Assembly (NCBI GenBank): GCA_046081125.1
Contig: JBJTVH010000125.1
Coordinates: forward strand, 1 to 64,000
Reading direction: 5' to 3'
Origin: JBEIFW01 sp046081125
Lineage (GTDB): Bacteria > Actinomycetota > Acidimicrobiia > Acidimicrobiales > Ilumatobacteraceae
Length of the DNA: 64,000 bases
A model generated the notes under the pieces. The model did not search any database. It worked only from the letters and a program-made list of their open reading frames with translations, and was not told the origin of the DNA. The position numbers and the translations under genes are program-made. Shown here in pieces: positions 33,562-43,259 of the stretch; positions within the stretch are counted from its first letter, which is position 1, and every line of letters begins with the position of its first letter.

Positions 33562-36500
33562 ATGACCTCGAGCGGCGGGCTCGTTCCCACGACCTGGACG
33601 GCACCGGGCGCAGCGTGGTTTCGCGCCGTGCGGGCGGCCGTGGCCGACCTGCAGGGCAACGATCCCTTGCGCGAGGTGGCCGTCGTGGTGCCACCGGGCC
33701 CCACGGCGATCGCCCTTCGCCGGGCCCTGCCTCGGCACCACGACGCCGGGGTGGGGGTCGCCGCCGTGGTCGTCACCACGGCGATCGACCTGGCGCACCG
33801 CCTCGCGGGGCCGGCCCTCGCCGCGCGTCGTCCGGTCACCCGGGCCGTGCAACTCGCGATGGCCCGGCGGGCGCTCGCCGACGGCCGCCAATCGAACGCC
33901 CTGGCGTCGGTGCGCGACCATCCGGCCACGCTCGACGCAGTCGCCGACCTGATCGGCGTGCTCGGCCCGCTGTCGTGGTGCACGCCGGCCGAGGCGGCGA
34001 GCGCCCGCAACGCGCTCGGCGGTCCGCGCACCGTCGCACGCGAGCTGGTCGAGGTGGCCGAGCGGGCCCGGGCGTCGCTGGTGGAGGCCAGCTACCGGGA
34101 CGAGGCGTTGCTGCTGTCGGCCGCTGCGGCGAACGTCGAAGCCCACGCCACCCCGGTGGTGGTGGCCCTGGCCGACGAGCTCGCGCCGATGCAGGCGCGG
34201 TTCCTCGAGGCGCTGGTCGGCCGGCTCGGGCCGGAGCAGGTGCGGATCGTGGCGCCGGCGGTCCCCGGCGGCGACGAGGCGCTGGCGCTGCTCGTCACCC
34301 AACTCGGCGGCGCGCCGGCACCGCCGCCGGTCGAGCTGGCGGTGCCGGCCGTCGTGTCGCTGCCCGACGCCGATGAGGAGTGCCGCCATGCCGTGCGCCA
34401 TGTGGCGTCGCTCGCCGCCAACGGCGTCCCGCTCGACCGCATTGCGGTCGTCCATCCGGCAGGAACCCCGCCCCATGCCCGCACCCTGCGCGACGAGCTG
34501 TCCCGAGCCGGGGTGGCCTGGCACGGCCGGGCCTCCGGCGACGTGGCGGGCACGCTCGCCGGGCAGGTCCTCGGCACGTTGCTCGGGCTGCTCGATCCCG
34601 ACGGCGACGGCACGGCCCGGGTGCAGGTGTTCGCTCTCCTCGCCTTGGCGCCGGTCACCCCGGCATTCCGGGACGGGGTGCCGGTGCCGATCGTGCGCAC
34701 GGTGGCCCGATGGGAGGCGCTGGCCCGCCGCCTCGGGGTCGTCACCGCGGCCGATTGGGCGCTCGCCGCCGAGCGCCTCCGCGCCCGGCACGACAGCGAG
34801 CAGGCGGCGCCGGGTGCCGACGAGCGACGCGAGCAGCTCGCGCACCGCCAGGCCCAGGAAACGGTCACGCTCCACCGGCTCGTGCGGTTCGTGCGTGCGG
34901 TCGAGGCCGACCTCGGGGCCGTGGCCGGGGCCTCCGACTGGGCCGGGGCCGCCGGCGCACTGCGGGCGGCCTGGCACCGCCAGGTCGGCACCGAAGCCTG
35001 GCGGCAGGTCTGCTGGGCGCAGGCCCCCACCGTGCAGCGGCGCGCGGCGTCCCGGGTGCGTCGCCTGTTCGAGGCCCTGGCCGAGCTCGACCGGATCGGG
35101 GAGCCGTTCGACGCGCGGGTGCTCGTGCGCACGGCCCGGGCGCTCCTGGGCGCCACCGCGGGGCCGGCCAGCGAAACGGCGGCCGGGGTGCTCGTCGTCG
35201 CACTGCCGGAAGCGGGTCTGCTCGATGTCGACCACGTGGTCGTCGTGGGGATGAACGACGGTCTCGTGCCGCCCCGGCCGCAGCAGGGCCTGCTGGTGCC
35301 CGACGGGCCGTTGTTCGCCGGGCCCGAGCTTCCCGTACGCCGGGCCCGTCGGGCCTACCGGTTGCTCACCGCCGGCGTCGGCGATGTCGTCGTCACCTGG
35401 GCCCGCAGCGATCTGCGTCAGGGCGGGTTGCGGTTCCCGAGCCCCTGGCTTGCGCCCGGGGGCTCCGCCGTCGCCTCGCACGCGGCCGGGGTGCTCGGCG
35501 CCGGCCCGTGGCTCACCCCGGCCGAGCGGCTCGCCCGCAGCGCCGCCGCAAGCGACGACCCGGCGCACGCGACGTCGGTGGTGGCGGCCGTCGCCGAGGG
35601 GCACCGGCGGGCCGGCGCTCTCGTCGCCCGCCTCGGCCCGCCCGAGGGTCCTCACGACGGCGACGTCACGCCAGGCGCCGTCTCGGTCCCCGACGGCGGG
35701 GTGTCGGCCACGTGGCTGGAGGCCTACGCCGCCTGCCCGTTCCACCACTTCGTGCGCTACGGCCTCGGGGTGCGCGCACCCGACGACCCGGTCGAGATCG
35801 ATGATCCCACCGCCCGCGATCGCGGGTCGCTGGTCCACGCCGTGCTGGCCGACCTGGTCCAGGACTGGCTCGGCCGTCCCGAGCCTCGCCCGCCGTGGCC
35901 GCCGCCGGATGCGTCGGCCACCGCCGAACGATCGCTCGACCGGCATGCGGCCGAGCTCGGCGAACGCGGGCTGCGCGGGCACCCGGCCATGTGGGCCATC
36001 CGGCGCGCCCAGTTGCTCGACGCCGTGGCCCGGTCCTTGGCGGAGGACCAGCAGGCCGGACGCACGCCCTGGGCGGCCGAGTTGGCCTTCGGCACCGCCG
36101 GCGCCACAGCCGCTGCGCTCGCCCTGGCCGCCGACCTCGGGACCGTGATCCCGGTGCGCGGCGCCATCGACCGGATCGAGGTCGGTTCCGACGGTCGGGT
36201 GGTGGTCACCGACTTCAAGAGCGGCCGTCCCGATCGGTATCCGATCCGCAACGGCGACCCGACTGCCGCAGGCCGCTTGTTGCAGCTTCCGCTCTACGGC
36301 TTGGTGGCGGCTCGGGAGCACGAGGTCCCGGTGGAGCAGGTCACGGTGCAGTACCGATTCGTCGGCCGGACGGAGGCGTTCGCACCGGTGGCGCTCCTGC
36401 TCGACGCCGGGATCATCGAGGTCGTGCACGACGACGTGCGCCGGGTCGTGGCCGGCGTGGCGGCCGGCCGGTTCCGTCCGTCCGAGCCGGCCGAGAGCCC

Positions 36501-36594
36501 GTTCGGGTGGGACTGCCCGTCGTGCGTCCCCGACGGTCTCGGGGGCGAGGAGCTCGCCGAACGGGTTCGGCGCAGCGCAGAGGCGCCGACATGA
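33562..36594 (+). CDS. AddB-type PD-(D/E)XK nuclease subunit of a recombination helicase
   Basis: A 1010-residue protein resembling AddB/RecB-family exonucleases that process double-strand breaks with the downstream helicase. No Walker A is visible. The C-terminal quarter has the nuclease signature: RGSLVHAVLADLV, GAIDRIEV, VVVTDFKSGRPDRYP and RLLQLPLYG. Cysteines in AACPFHHF and DCPSC recall the AddB iron-sulfur site, but only three of the usual four are apparent. Starts at 33562 (ATG directly after GGGGAG) or 33535 (GTG) are both possible. Its stop overlaps the next gene's ATG (ATGA). Confidence 0.85.
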   Translation: MTSSGGLVPTTWTAPGAAWFRAVRAAVADLQGNDPLREVAVVVPPGPTAIALRRALPRHHDAGVGVAAVVVTTAIDLAHRLAGPALAARRPVTRAVQLAMARRALADGRQSNALASVRDHPATLDAVADLIGVLGPLSWCTPAEAASARNALGGPRTVARELVEVAERARASLVEASYRDEALLLSAAAANVEAHATPVVVALADELAPMQARFLEALVGRLGPEQVRIVAPAVPGGDEALALLVTQLGGAPAPPPVELAVPAVVSLPDADEECRHAVRHVASLAANGVPLDRIAVVHPAGTPPHARTLRDELSRAGVAWHGRASGDVAGTLAGQVLGTLLGLLDPDGDGTARVQVFALLALAPVTPAFRDGVPVPIVRTVARWEALARRLGVVTAADWALAAERLRARHDSEQAAPGADERREQLAHRQAQETVTLHRLVRFVRAVEADLGAVAGASDWAGAAGALRAAWHRQVGTEAWRQVCWAQAPTVQRRAASRVRRLFEALAELDRIGEPFDARVLVRTARALLGATAGPASETAAGVLVVALPEAGLLDVDHVVVVGMNDGLVPPRPQQGLLVPDGPLFAGPELPVRRARRAYRLLTAGVGDVVVTWARSDLRQGGLRFPSPWLAPGGSAVASHAAGVLGAGPWLTPAERLARSAAASDDPAHATSVVAAVAEGHRRAGALVARLGPPEGPHDGDVTPGAVSVPDGGVSATWLEAYAACPFHHFVRYGLGVRAPDDPVEIDDPTARDRGSLVHAVLADLVQDWLGRPEPRPPWPPPDASATAERSLDRHAAELGERGLRGHPAMWAIRRAQLLDAVARSLAEDQQAGRTPWAAELAFGTAGATAAALALAADLGTVIPVRGAIDRIEVGSDGRVVVTDFKSGRPDRYPIRNGDPTAAGRLLQLPLYGLVAAREHEVPVEQVTVQYRFVGRTEAFAPVALLLDAGIIEVVHDDVRRVVAGVAAGRFRPSEPAESPFGWDCPSCVPDGLGGEELAERVRRSAEAPT

Positions 36595-39500
36595 CCGGCG
36601 TGGTGCTGCCCGACGACGCCGCCCGGGAGCGGATCCGCTCGGGCCGTGAGGCGAGCCTGGTCGTCCACGCCGGTGCGGGTGCCGGCAAGACGACCACGAT
36701 GGTCGACCGGCTCGTCGGCGCAGTGCTCGTCGACGAGGTGGGCCTGGATCGGATCGTCGCGATCTCCTTCACCGAACGCTCGGCGCGCGATCTTGGGCGC
36801 AAGGTCCGCCTTGCGCTCGATCGGCATCGTCCCGGCACCAACGTCGACCGAGCGTTCCTCGGCACGATCCACGCGTTCTGCCGGTCGATCCTGGCCACCT
36901 ACCCGATCGACGCCGGTCTCCCACCGGCGTTCACCACCACCGACGACATCACCTCCGATCTCGAGGCCGACCGCCGTACCCGGCGCGTCGTGCGCCGGCT
37001 CTACGACACCGCGCAGGTCGACCCCGCCGTCGCCGAGGCGCTCGGCATCCTCGTGCGCTCGGCCGGCGACCCGCAGGGGGCGCTCGTCGCCGTCGTCCGG
37101 CGGCTCGACCTGCAGTGGCACCGGCTGGAGGGCTGGACGCCGCGTCCGTCCCGCCTCGACGGCGGCCGGGCCGCGCTCGACGCCCTGCAGGTCCGGTTGC
37201 GTGAGCTGGTCGATGTCGGCCCTTCTGGCGATCAACTCTGCGCTGCCCTTGCCTCGTGGGCCGATGCGATCGCGCACCTCCCCGACGGGCTGCAGGCCCG
37301 CCGCGCTGCGCTCGCCGAACTCGACGGGTTCGGCAACAAGGGGGCGGGCAAGGCCTGGCAGGCCGCCACCGGGTGCTCGCCCAAGGAGATCCGCGACGAG
37401 TGCAAGGCGGCCCGCGAGGCGGCGGTGGCCGCGGTGGACGCCACCGTCGTCGAACGGCTCCTCGCCGTTGTCGTGCCTGCCGTCGTCGCCGAGGCCCGTC
37501 TGCGCCTCGCCGACGGGCACGTCAGCTTCGACGACCTACTCGTGCTCGCCGCCCGCCTCGTGCGCGACGTCCCGACCGTCCGCACCGCGCTGCGCGAGCG
37601 CTACGAGCGGCTGTTCGTCGACGAATACCAGGACACCGACGGGGTCCAGCACGAGCTCATCACCGAGCTGGCCTCCACCGACGGCACGATCGATCCGGGC
37701 CGGTTGTTCGTGGTCGGCGACCCGAAGCAGTCGATCTACGCCTTCCGTGCCGCCGAGGTGCGTCTGCTCACCGAGCTCACCGACCGGCACGACACCGAGC
37801 ACGTCGAGCTGGTCACCAACTTCCGCAGCCGGCCCGGGATCATCGAGTGGGTGAACGCGACGGCCGGCCCCTGGTTCGCTTCCCGGGCCGACCAGGTGCC
37901 GTTCACGCCGTTGCGGGCCGCCCGTGTCGGGCCGCCCGTCGGCACCGATCCCGGGCCCGACGTCGTCGTGCTCGGCCTCGAGACCGCCCCGGGCACGCGC
38001 CCGACCGACGCCCGCCGTGCCGAGGCCGAGGATCTCGCCGCTGTCGTGGTCGCGGCCCGGGCCGAGGGTTGGGCGGTGCGCAACGCCGACGGCGAGGGCG
38101 AGGGTGAGGAGTCGTACCGCCCGATCCGGTTCGGGGACATAGCCGTGCTACTGCGGTCACGGGCGGGTCTCGCCGGGCTCGAGGCGGCGTTCCGGCGGGC
38201 CGGGATCCCCTATCGGCTCGACGGCGGCTCGCTGGTGTACGACACGCGCGAGGTGCGCGAGCTGTTGCGGGTGCTGCGCGCCCTCGACGATCCGACCGAC
38301 GAGCTGGCGTTGGTGACGGCGTTGCGCACGACGGTGATCGGCCTGCGCGACGACGACCTGCTGGCCCACCGGCGCGCCGGTGGTCGGTGGGATCTGTTCG
38401 CGGCCGCGCCGCCGCCGGGGCCGGTCGCCGATGCATTCGGCCGCTTGCGCGCGCTGGTGGCCGACAAATCGTTCCGGACCCCGGCCGAGTTGCTCACCCA
38501 GCTCGCTGAACAGCATCTGTCGTGGGCGTCGGCGCTGGTCGAGGGGCCGCAGGCGGCGCGGGAGACCTGGCGCCGCGTCCGGTACGTGATCGACGAGGCT
38601 CGGGCCTTCGCCGACTCGACCGGCGGCACCCTGCGCGAGTACCTCGCCTGGGTCGATCGGCAGGTGGCCGACGAGACCCGGCGGGAGGTGAGCCCCGACG
38701 AGACCGACGAGGACGCGGTGCGGGTCCTCACGATCCACGCCGCCAAGGGCCTCGAGTACCCCATGGTCCTCGTCGCCGGTCTCGGCACGGACCCGCCGCC
38801 GGGCGCTGCGGTCGAGCTGCGCTGGCTCGACGACGCGCTCGTCGCCCGCTTCGGGGGGCTTCGCCCGTCCGGCGTGACGCAGGCCCAAGATCTCGAGCGG
38901 GAAGCCCGGAAGGCCGAGGAGGCCCGGCTCGTGTACGTGGCGTGCACCCGGGCGATGGACCACCTGGTGGTGTCCTGCCACGGTGGGCGCAGCACCGAGG
39001 GGATTCCTCGCAGCTCCATGCTCAAGGGGTTGGTGCCCCATGCCCGGGTGGCGCTGGGCGCGGAGCACCGGGCGCCGTCGGCGGCGCCCGAGGTTCCCCG
39101 CCCGGTGCCCGAGGTCCCCGCAGCTCCGGATCCGTCGGCGAGGCTCGCCGGTGGCGATGTGATCGCCGCCCGCCTCGCTGCGGCAGAGCGGCGCTCGGTG
39201 TGGTCGGCCACCGCCGTCGCCGGAGCCCTCGGCGGGCACCGGTCGGCGGCGAACATCGGATCCCGTGCCGCGGTCGCCGTCGACGAGGACGTCGACGACG
39301 AACGCGGCCTCGGGCGCGTCGGCGGTGCCGACCTCCTGGCCGATCCCCTGGCCGAGCCCGATCCGCTCGTCGACGCCGGTGGCGCGCCATACGGCCAGGA
39401 CGGCACCACCCGTGACGACGACGACCTCCCCACGTTGTCGTCGGTCGACACCCGCGACGACGAACCCGCCGACCCCGGCCTGGCCAAAGACCCTCGGCCA

Positions 39501-40067
39501 CTCGACGGCCCGCCCGAGGCCCGGGGGCGGTACGGCACGGCCGTCGGCCGGGCCGTGCACCAGGTCATGCAACTCGTCGAACTCGCGGGCGACGGCAACG
39601 ATCTCGACCGGTTGGCCGAGGCCGCGGCCGTGGCCGAGGACGTCGCACCGGCCCACCGGCCCGCGGTCGTCCGGCTCGCCCGATCGATCTTCACCAGCGC
39701 GATCGCCGACCGGATGCGTCAGGCGGCGCTGGTACGCCGTGAGCTCTACGTCGGTGCGCCGATCGGCGACCAGGTCGTGTGGGGGTACCTCGATGCGGTG
39801 TTCGCCGACGACGACGGTCGGCTCGTGGTGGTCGACTTCAAGACCGATCAGGCGCCCGACGGTCCCGAGGCGCTGCTCGACCGCTATCGAGGCCAGCTCG
39901 CGTCCTATCTGCTCGCGTTGGGGGAAGCGACGGGCCGTCCGGTCGGCGACGCCTGGTTGGTGGTAGCCCGCGACGACGGGACCCCGGCCGCATGCGTTGC
40001 GCTCACCGGCACGGCCCGCGACGCCGCACTTGCGGAGGTGCGCGCCGTGCTCACGGCCGGAGCGTGA
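36591..40067 (+). CDS. AddA/AdnB-type UvrD-like helicase-nuclease
   Basis: A 1158-residue superfamily 1 DNA helicase with a C-terminal nuclease. Helicase motifs are AGAGAGKTTT (K33), SFTERSARDLG, VDEYQDTDGVQ, GDPKQSIYAFRAAEV, TNFRSRPGIIEWVN, TIHAAKGLEYPMV and VYVACTRAMD. The PD-(D/E)XK nuclease is near the C-terminus: GYLDAVF followed by VVVDFKTDQ. A poorly conserved, acidic linker of about 150 residues lies between the two. It is translationally coupled to the AddB-type gene. The order B-A and sizes match AddAB/AdnAB double-strand-break resection complexes. Confidence 0.92.
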   Translation: MTGVVLPDDAARERIRSGREASLVVHAGAGAGKTTTMVDRLVGAVLVDEVGLDRIVAISFTERSARDLGRKVRLALDRHRPGTNVDRAFLGTIHAFCRSILATYPIDAGLPPAFTTTDDITSDLEADRRTRRVVRRLYDTAQVDPAVAEALGILVRSAGDPQGALVAVVRRLDLQWHRLEGWTPRPSRLDGGRAALDALQVRLRELVDVGPSGDQLCAALASWADAIAHLPDGLQARRAALAELDGFGNKGAGKAWQAATGCSPKEIRDECKAAREAAVAAVDATVVERLLAVVVPAVVAEARLRLADGHVSFDDLLVLAARLVRDVPTVRTALRERYERLFVDEYQDTDGVQHELITELASTDGTIDPGRLFVVGDPKQSIYAFRAAEVRLLTELTDRHDTEHVELVTNFRSRPGIIEWVNATAGPWFASRADQVPFTPLRAARVGPPVGTDPGPDVVVLGLETAPGTRPTDARRAEAEDLAAVVVAARAEGWAVRNADGEGEGEESYRPIRFGDIAVLLRSRAGLAGLEAAFRRAGIPYRLDGGSLVYDTREVRELLRVLRALDDPTDELALVTALRTTVIGLRDDDLLAHRRAGGRWDLFAAAPPPGPVADAFGRLRALVADKSFRTPAELLTQLAEQHLSWASALVEGPQAARETWRRVRYVIDEARAFADSTGGTLREYLAWVDRQVADETRREVSPDETDEDAVRVLTIHAAKGLEYPMVLVAGLGTDPPPGAAVELRWLDDALVARFGGLRPSGVTQAQDLEREARKAEEARLVYVACTRAMDHLVVSCHGGRSTEGIPRSSMLKGLVPHARVALGAEHRAPSAAPEVPRPVPEVPAAPDPSARLAGGDVIAARLAAAERRSVWSATAVAGALGGHRSAANIGSRAAVAVDEDVDDERGLGRVGGADLLADPLAEPDPLVDAGGAPYGQDGTTRDDDDLPTLSSVDTRDDEPADPGLAKDPRPLDGPPEARGRYGTAVGRAVHQVMQLVELAGDGNDLDRLAEAAAVAEDVAPAHRPAVVRLARSIFTSAIADRMRQAALVRRELYVGAPIGDQVVWGYLDAVFADDDGRLVVVDFKTDQAPDGPEALLDRYRGQLASYLLALGEATGRPVGDAWLVVARDDGTPAACVALTGTARDAALAEVRAVLTAGA

Positions 40068-40107
40068 CGCTTGCCTCACCGGGGTCCCGTCCGGTAGCAC
40101 CGGCGCC

Positions 40108-42444
40108 ATGGGGCTTCCGCTCGCAGGTGTACGCGTCCTCGAACTGTCCGGCGGGATCGCCGCTGCGCTGGCCGGTCGGCTGCTGCGGGGGTACGGCGCC
40201 GACGTGCGCCGGATCGTCGCGCCCACGGTCGCCCCATTGACCGACGACCAGATCACCGCCTGTCACGCCGGAAAACCCGTCCTTCCACTGCCCGCCGACC
40301 GAGCGGGCTGGGAGGCGTTGCTGGGTGCCGCCGACATCGTGGTCGCCGACCGGCAACCCCGACAGCTCGCCGAGCTGGGCCTCGACTGGGACGACGTGCA
40401 CCGCCGGTACCCGGGTCTGGTCATCGTCTCGGCCACCCCGTTCGGGCTCACGGGGCCCTATGCCGACTGGGCGGGGCCCAACGCCGTGGGGTTCGCGCTC
40501 GGCGGGCTGATGTCCCTCACCGGTGATCCGGGGCGCACCCCGCTCGTCACCGGTGGCGATCAGGCCGAGAAACTGTTGGGACTCAACGCGTTCTCGGTGG
40601 TGATCACGTGCTGGTACGGACGGCGTCGTCACGGTCGGGGTGAGCTGGTGGACCTGTCGGGGCAGGAGTGCGCGGCCGGGATGACCGAGCTGTACGGGCC
40701 GTCGAGCTCGGTGGGCGGGCCGATCATCCCCCGCCTCGGCAACCACACGCGTGCGCCGTGGGCGATCTATCCGTGTCTCGACGGCTGGGTGGGCGTGTTC
40801 TGTCTGGCCCGCCAGATCCCCGGGTTGTTCACCATGCTGAACGATCCCGAACTCGCCGAGTCCCGCTTCACCGACCCGCTGCAGCGCAGCGAGCCGCTCA
40901 ACGAAGAAGCGCTCACCGCCAAGCTCTACGTCCACTTCATGGAGCGCACCACCGCCGAGATCCAAGCCGCCGGACTGGCGCTGCGGGTGCCGGTCGGGGT
41001 CGCCGTGACCCCGGCCGACCTGCTCTCGGCCCCGGGTCTCGCCGATCGAGGGGCGTTCGAGGTCCGGGCGGACGGTCTACGGCTGCCCGGGGCGCCGTTC
41101 CCGGGATTCGGCTGGCGCAGCGCCGACGAATCCGCTGCGGTCGAGGAGCTCTGGAGCCTGCGCCCGCCGGCTGCAGCGGACGCACCGGCAGGCCGGTTGC
41201 CGCTGGAGGGGATCCGGGTGGTCGACCTGTCGATGATGTGGGCCGGGCCGTATGCGACCGCCCAGCTCGGGGCGATGGGTGCCGACGTGATCAAGGTGGA
41301 GTCGCCGCGGGCGTGGGACAACATCCGCACCCTGGTGCCGCAGCCCGGCGTGGCCGACCCGTGGAACTCCGCCTACTACTTCGTGGCCTACAACCGCGAC
41401 AAGCGGTCGCTCACCCTGGACCTCGCCCAGCCCGACGGTGTAGCGATGATGAAGCGGCTGCTGGCCAGCGCCGATGTGCTGCTCGAGAACTACCGCGCCG
41501 ACGTGCTCGACAAGCTGGGGTTCACCGACGAGGTGCTCGCCGAGGTGAACCCGTCGCTGGTGACGATCTCGATGGCGGCGTTCGGCAAGGCCGGTCCCGA
41601 CCGCAACTACGTCGGCTTCGGCCCGGTGATCGAGCTCATGTCGGGCCTCGCGTCGCTCAGCGGGTACGAGCACGACGAGGAGCCGTTCAAGACCGGCATC
41701 TCCTACGGCGATCCGGTGGCCGGCCTGGCCGCGGTCGCCGCGTCGGTCCTGGGTCTTGCCCGGCGCGATGACCGGCGGGCCGAAGGGGCCGAGCCGGCCG
41801 GTGTCCACATCGATCTCGCCCAGCGGGAAACGGGGATGGCGCTGGTGCCGGAAGCCTTCGTCGCTGCGAACCGGGGGGAGAGCCCGATACACCGGGGCTG
41901 CCGGGATGCTCGCTTCGTGCCCCAAGGCGTCTATCGGTGCGCGGACGCCACCGACGGTTGGGAGCAGTGGTTGGTCGTGTCGGTCCGGACCGATGCCGAA
42001 TGGCGCTCGCTGTGCACGCTGCTCGGCCGGGACGACCTCGCGGACCTCGACGTCGGAGAACGACGCGCCCGCAACGACGAGATCGACGCCATCCTCGCAA
42101 CCTGGTTGCGACCGCAACGACCGCAACCAGCGATGGAGCGGCTGCAGGGCGCCGGCGTACCCGCCGGTCGTGTCCACGATTCGAGTTCGGTCCACGACGA
42201 TCTGCAGTTGCTGCACCGGGACTACTGGGTCTACCTGCCGCAGCCGAAGATGATCCGGCACAAGCAGCAGGGCGTGCACTGGCGGCTCGCCGACGCAGCC
42301 CCCCGGCCCCGTCGCGCCGCGCCGTTGTTCGGCGAGCACAACGACGAGATCCTCGCCGAGCTCGGCGTGGGTCCCGACGAGCGGGCCCGACTGGCGGCGA
42401 TCGAGGTGATCGCGCACGCCCCGGTCAATCCGACGGTGGGGTGA
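40108..42444 (+). CDS. Two-domain class III CoA-transferase (CaiB/BaiF fusion)
   Basis: Class III CoA-transferases move CoA between carboxylic acids. This 778-residue protein is two CaiB/BaiF units in tandem, about residues 1-350 (LAGVRVLELSGG start) and 368-770 (LEGIRVVDLSMMWAGPYATA start). The catalytic aspartate position appears filled in both: GELVDLSGQE in the first and GVHIDLAQRE in the second. The second unit is the better conserved. The ATG at 40108 is chosen by domain start. Substrate acids are unknown. A 9-bp stem follows the stop. Confidence 0.88.
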   Translation: MGLPLAGVRVLELSGGIAAALAGRLLRGYGADVRRIVAPTVAPLTDDQITACHAGKPVLPLPADRAGWEALLGAADIVVADRQPRQLAELGLDWDDVHRRYPGLVIVSATPFGLTGPYADWAGPNAVGFALGGLMSLTGDPGRTPLVTGGDQAEKLLGLNAFSVVITCWYGRRRHGRGELVDLSGQECAAGMTELYGPSSSVGGPIIPRLGNHTRAPWAIYPCLDGWVGVFCLARQIPGLFTMLNDPELAESRFTDPLQRSEPLNEEALTAKLYVHFMERTTAEIQAAGLALRVPVGVAVTPADLLSAPGLADRGAFEVRADGLRLPGAPFPGFGWRSADESAAVEELWSLRPPAAADAPAGRLPLEGIRVVDLSMMWAGPYATAQLGAMGADVIKVESPRAWDNIRTLVPQPGVADPWNSAYYFVAYNRDKRSLTLDLAQPDGVAMMKRLLASADVLLENYRADVLDKLGFTDEVLAEVNPSLVTISMAAFGKAGPDRNYVGFGPVIELMSGLASLSGYEHDEEPFKTGISYGDPVAGLAAVAASVLGLARRDDRRAEGAEPAGVHIDLAQRETGMALVPEAFVAANRGESPIHRGCRDARFVPQGVYRCADATDGWEQWLVVSVRTDAEWRSLCTLLGRDDLADLDVGERRARNDEIDAILATWLRPQRPQPAMERLQGAGVPAGRVHDSSSVHDDLQLLHRDYWVYLPQPKMIRHKQQGVHWRLADAAPRPRRAAPLFGEHNDEILAELGVGPDERARLAAIEVIAHAPVNPTVG

Positions 42445-42447
42445 CGC

Positions 42448-42470
42448 CACCGCCGGACCGACCGGCGGTG
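42448..42470. terminator. Stem-loop between convergent CoA-transferase and nitroreductase genes
   Basis: CACCGCCGG and CCGGCGGTG form a perfect 9-base stem with a 5-base loop in the 27-base gap between two convergent genes. No U-run follows on either strand. It could serve both directions. Confidence 0.55.
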
Positions 42471-42471
42471 T

Positions 42472-43122
42472 TCACCACTCGTTCCAGTGGACGACGGTGT
42501 CCATCGGGAGCCGAGGCGCCGGCTTGAAGTCCGTGCCGAGCGTGTAGGCGAGCGGGAACAGCCCGGCGTGGCTGTAGCGGCTGGCGTCGAGCCCGATGAC
42601 GGCAGCGACCTCCTCCTCCTTGCGGCAGGTCATCGTCGTCCACACCGATCCGAGGCCACGGGCCCGGGCGGCGAGCATGAAGCTCCACACTGCCGGCAGG
42701 ATCGAACCCCAGAAGCCGGCCTGGCCCGACACCTTGGTGCCGTCGGTCCGACCCTCCTGGTAGGCGAGCAGGTGGACGGGCACCTCGTGGAGGTGGGCCC
42801 GCAGGTACCGCGCCGAGTCCGACACGGCGTCGCGTCGCTCGGCCCGGGTGTCGCCGTCCTGATAGCCGGCCGAGGCCGGGGCCAGCATGTACTGATCGAA
42901 CACCTCGCCGTAGATGTCGGCGAGCGCCTTGCGCTTCGCAGCGTCTTCGACGACCACGAACTGCCAGGCCTGCCGGTTCGAACCCGAGGGGGCCTGCACG
43001 GCGATCTCGAGGCACTCCATCACGACGTTGCGCGGGACGGGCCGGGTGAGGTCGAGCCGCTTGCGCACCGATCGGGTGGTGGTGAGCAGCTCGTCGAGGG
43101 AGAGGGGCAGGAGTTCGGCCAT
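42472..43122 (-). CDS. Nitroreductase family FMN protein
   Basis: A 216-residue flavoprotein of the nitroreductase superfamily. Typical features are the N-terminal TTRSVRKRLDLTRPVP, the FMN-contact segment IAVQAPSGSNRQAWQFVVVE near residue 40, and GLGSVWTTMT toward the C-terminus. Such enzymes reduce nitro groups, quinones or flavins with NAD(P)H. It is divergent from an LLM-type oxidoreductase gene across 137 bases. Physiological substrate is unknown. Confidence 0.88.
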   Translation of the reverse strand: MAELLPLSLDELLTTTRSVRKRLDLTRPVPRNVVMECLEIAVQAPSGSNRQAWQFVVVEDAAKRKALADIYGEVFDQYMLAPASAGYQDGDTRAERRDAVSDSARYLRAHLHEVPVHLLAYQEGRTDGTKVSGQAGFWGSILPAVWSFMLAARARGLGSVWTTMTCRKEEEVAAVIGLDASRYSHAGLFPLAYTLGTDFKPAPRLPMDTVVHWNEW

Positions 43123-43259
43123 GGCGCGGGTCTACACGGTTCGCGCCGCTGCGCCCCCAACGGTGCTGGCGCCATCCGCCGGTACGGCGCCTGCCGACGC
43201 GCCCCGGCGGCGACACGCCCCCCGCCGGTGCCGAGCAGTCCCCGTGGCAGGATCCGACC

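Noticed and set aside
33481..36429. A 982-codon minus-strand open frame opposite the AddB-type gene
   Set aside because: Same cause: third-position GC keeps the antisense frame open. Composition is Arg/Gly/His-rich and unlike a protein.
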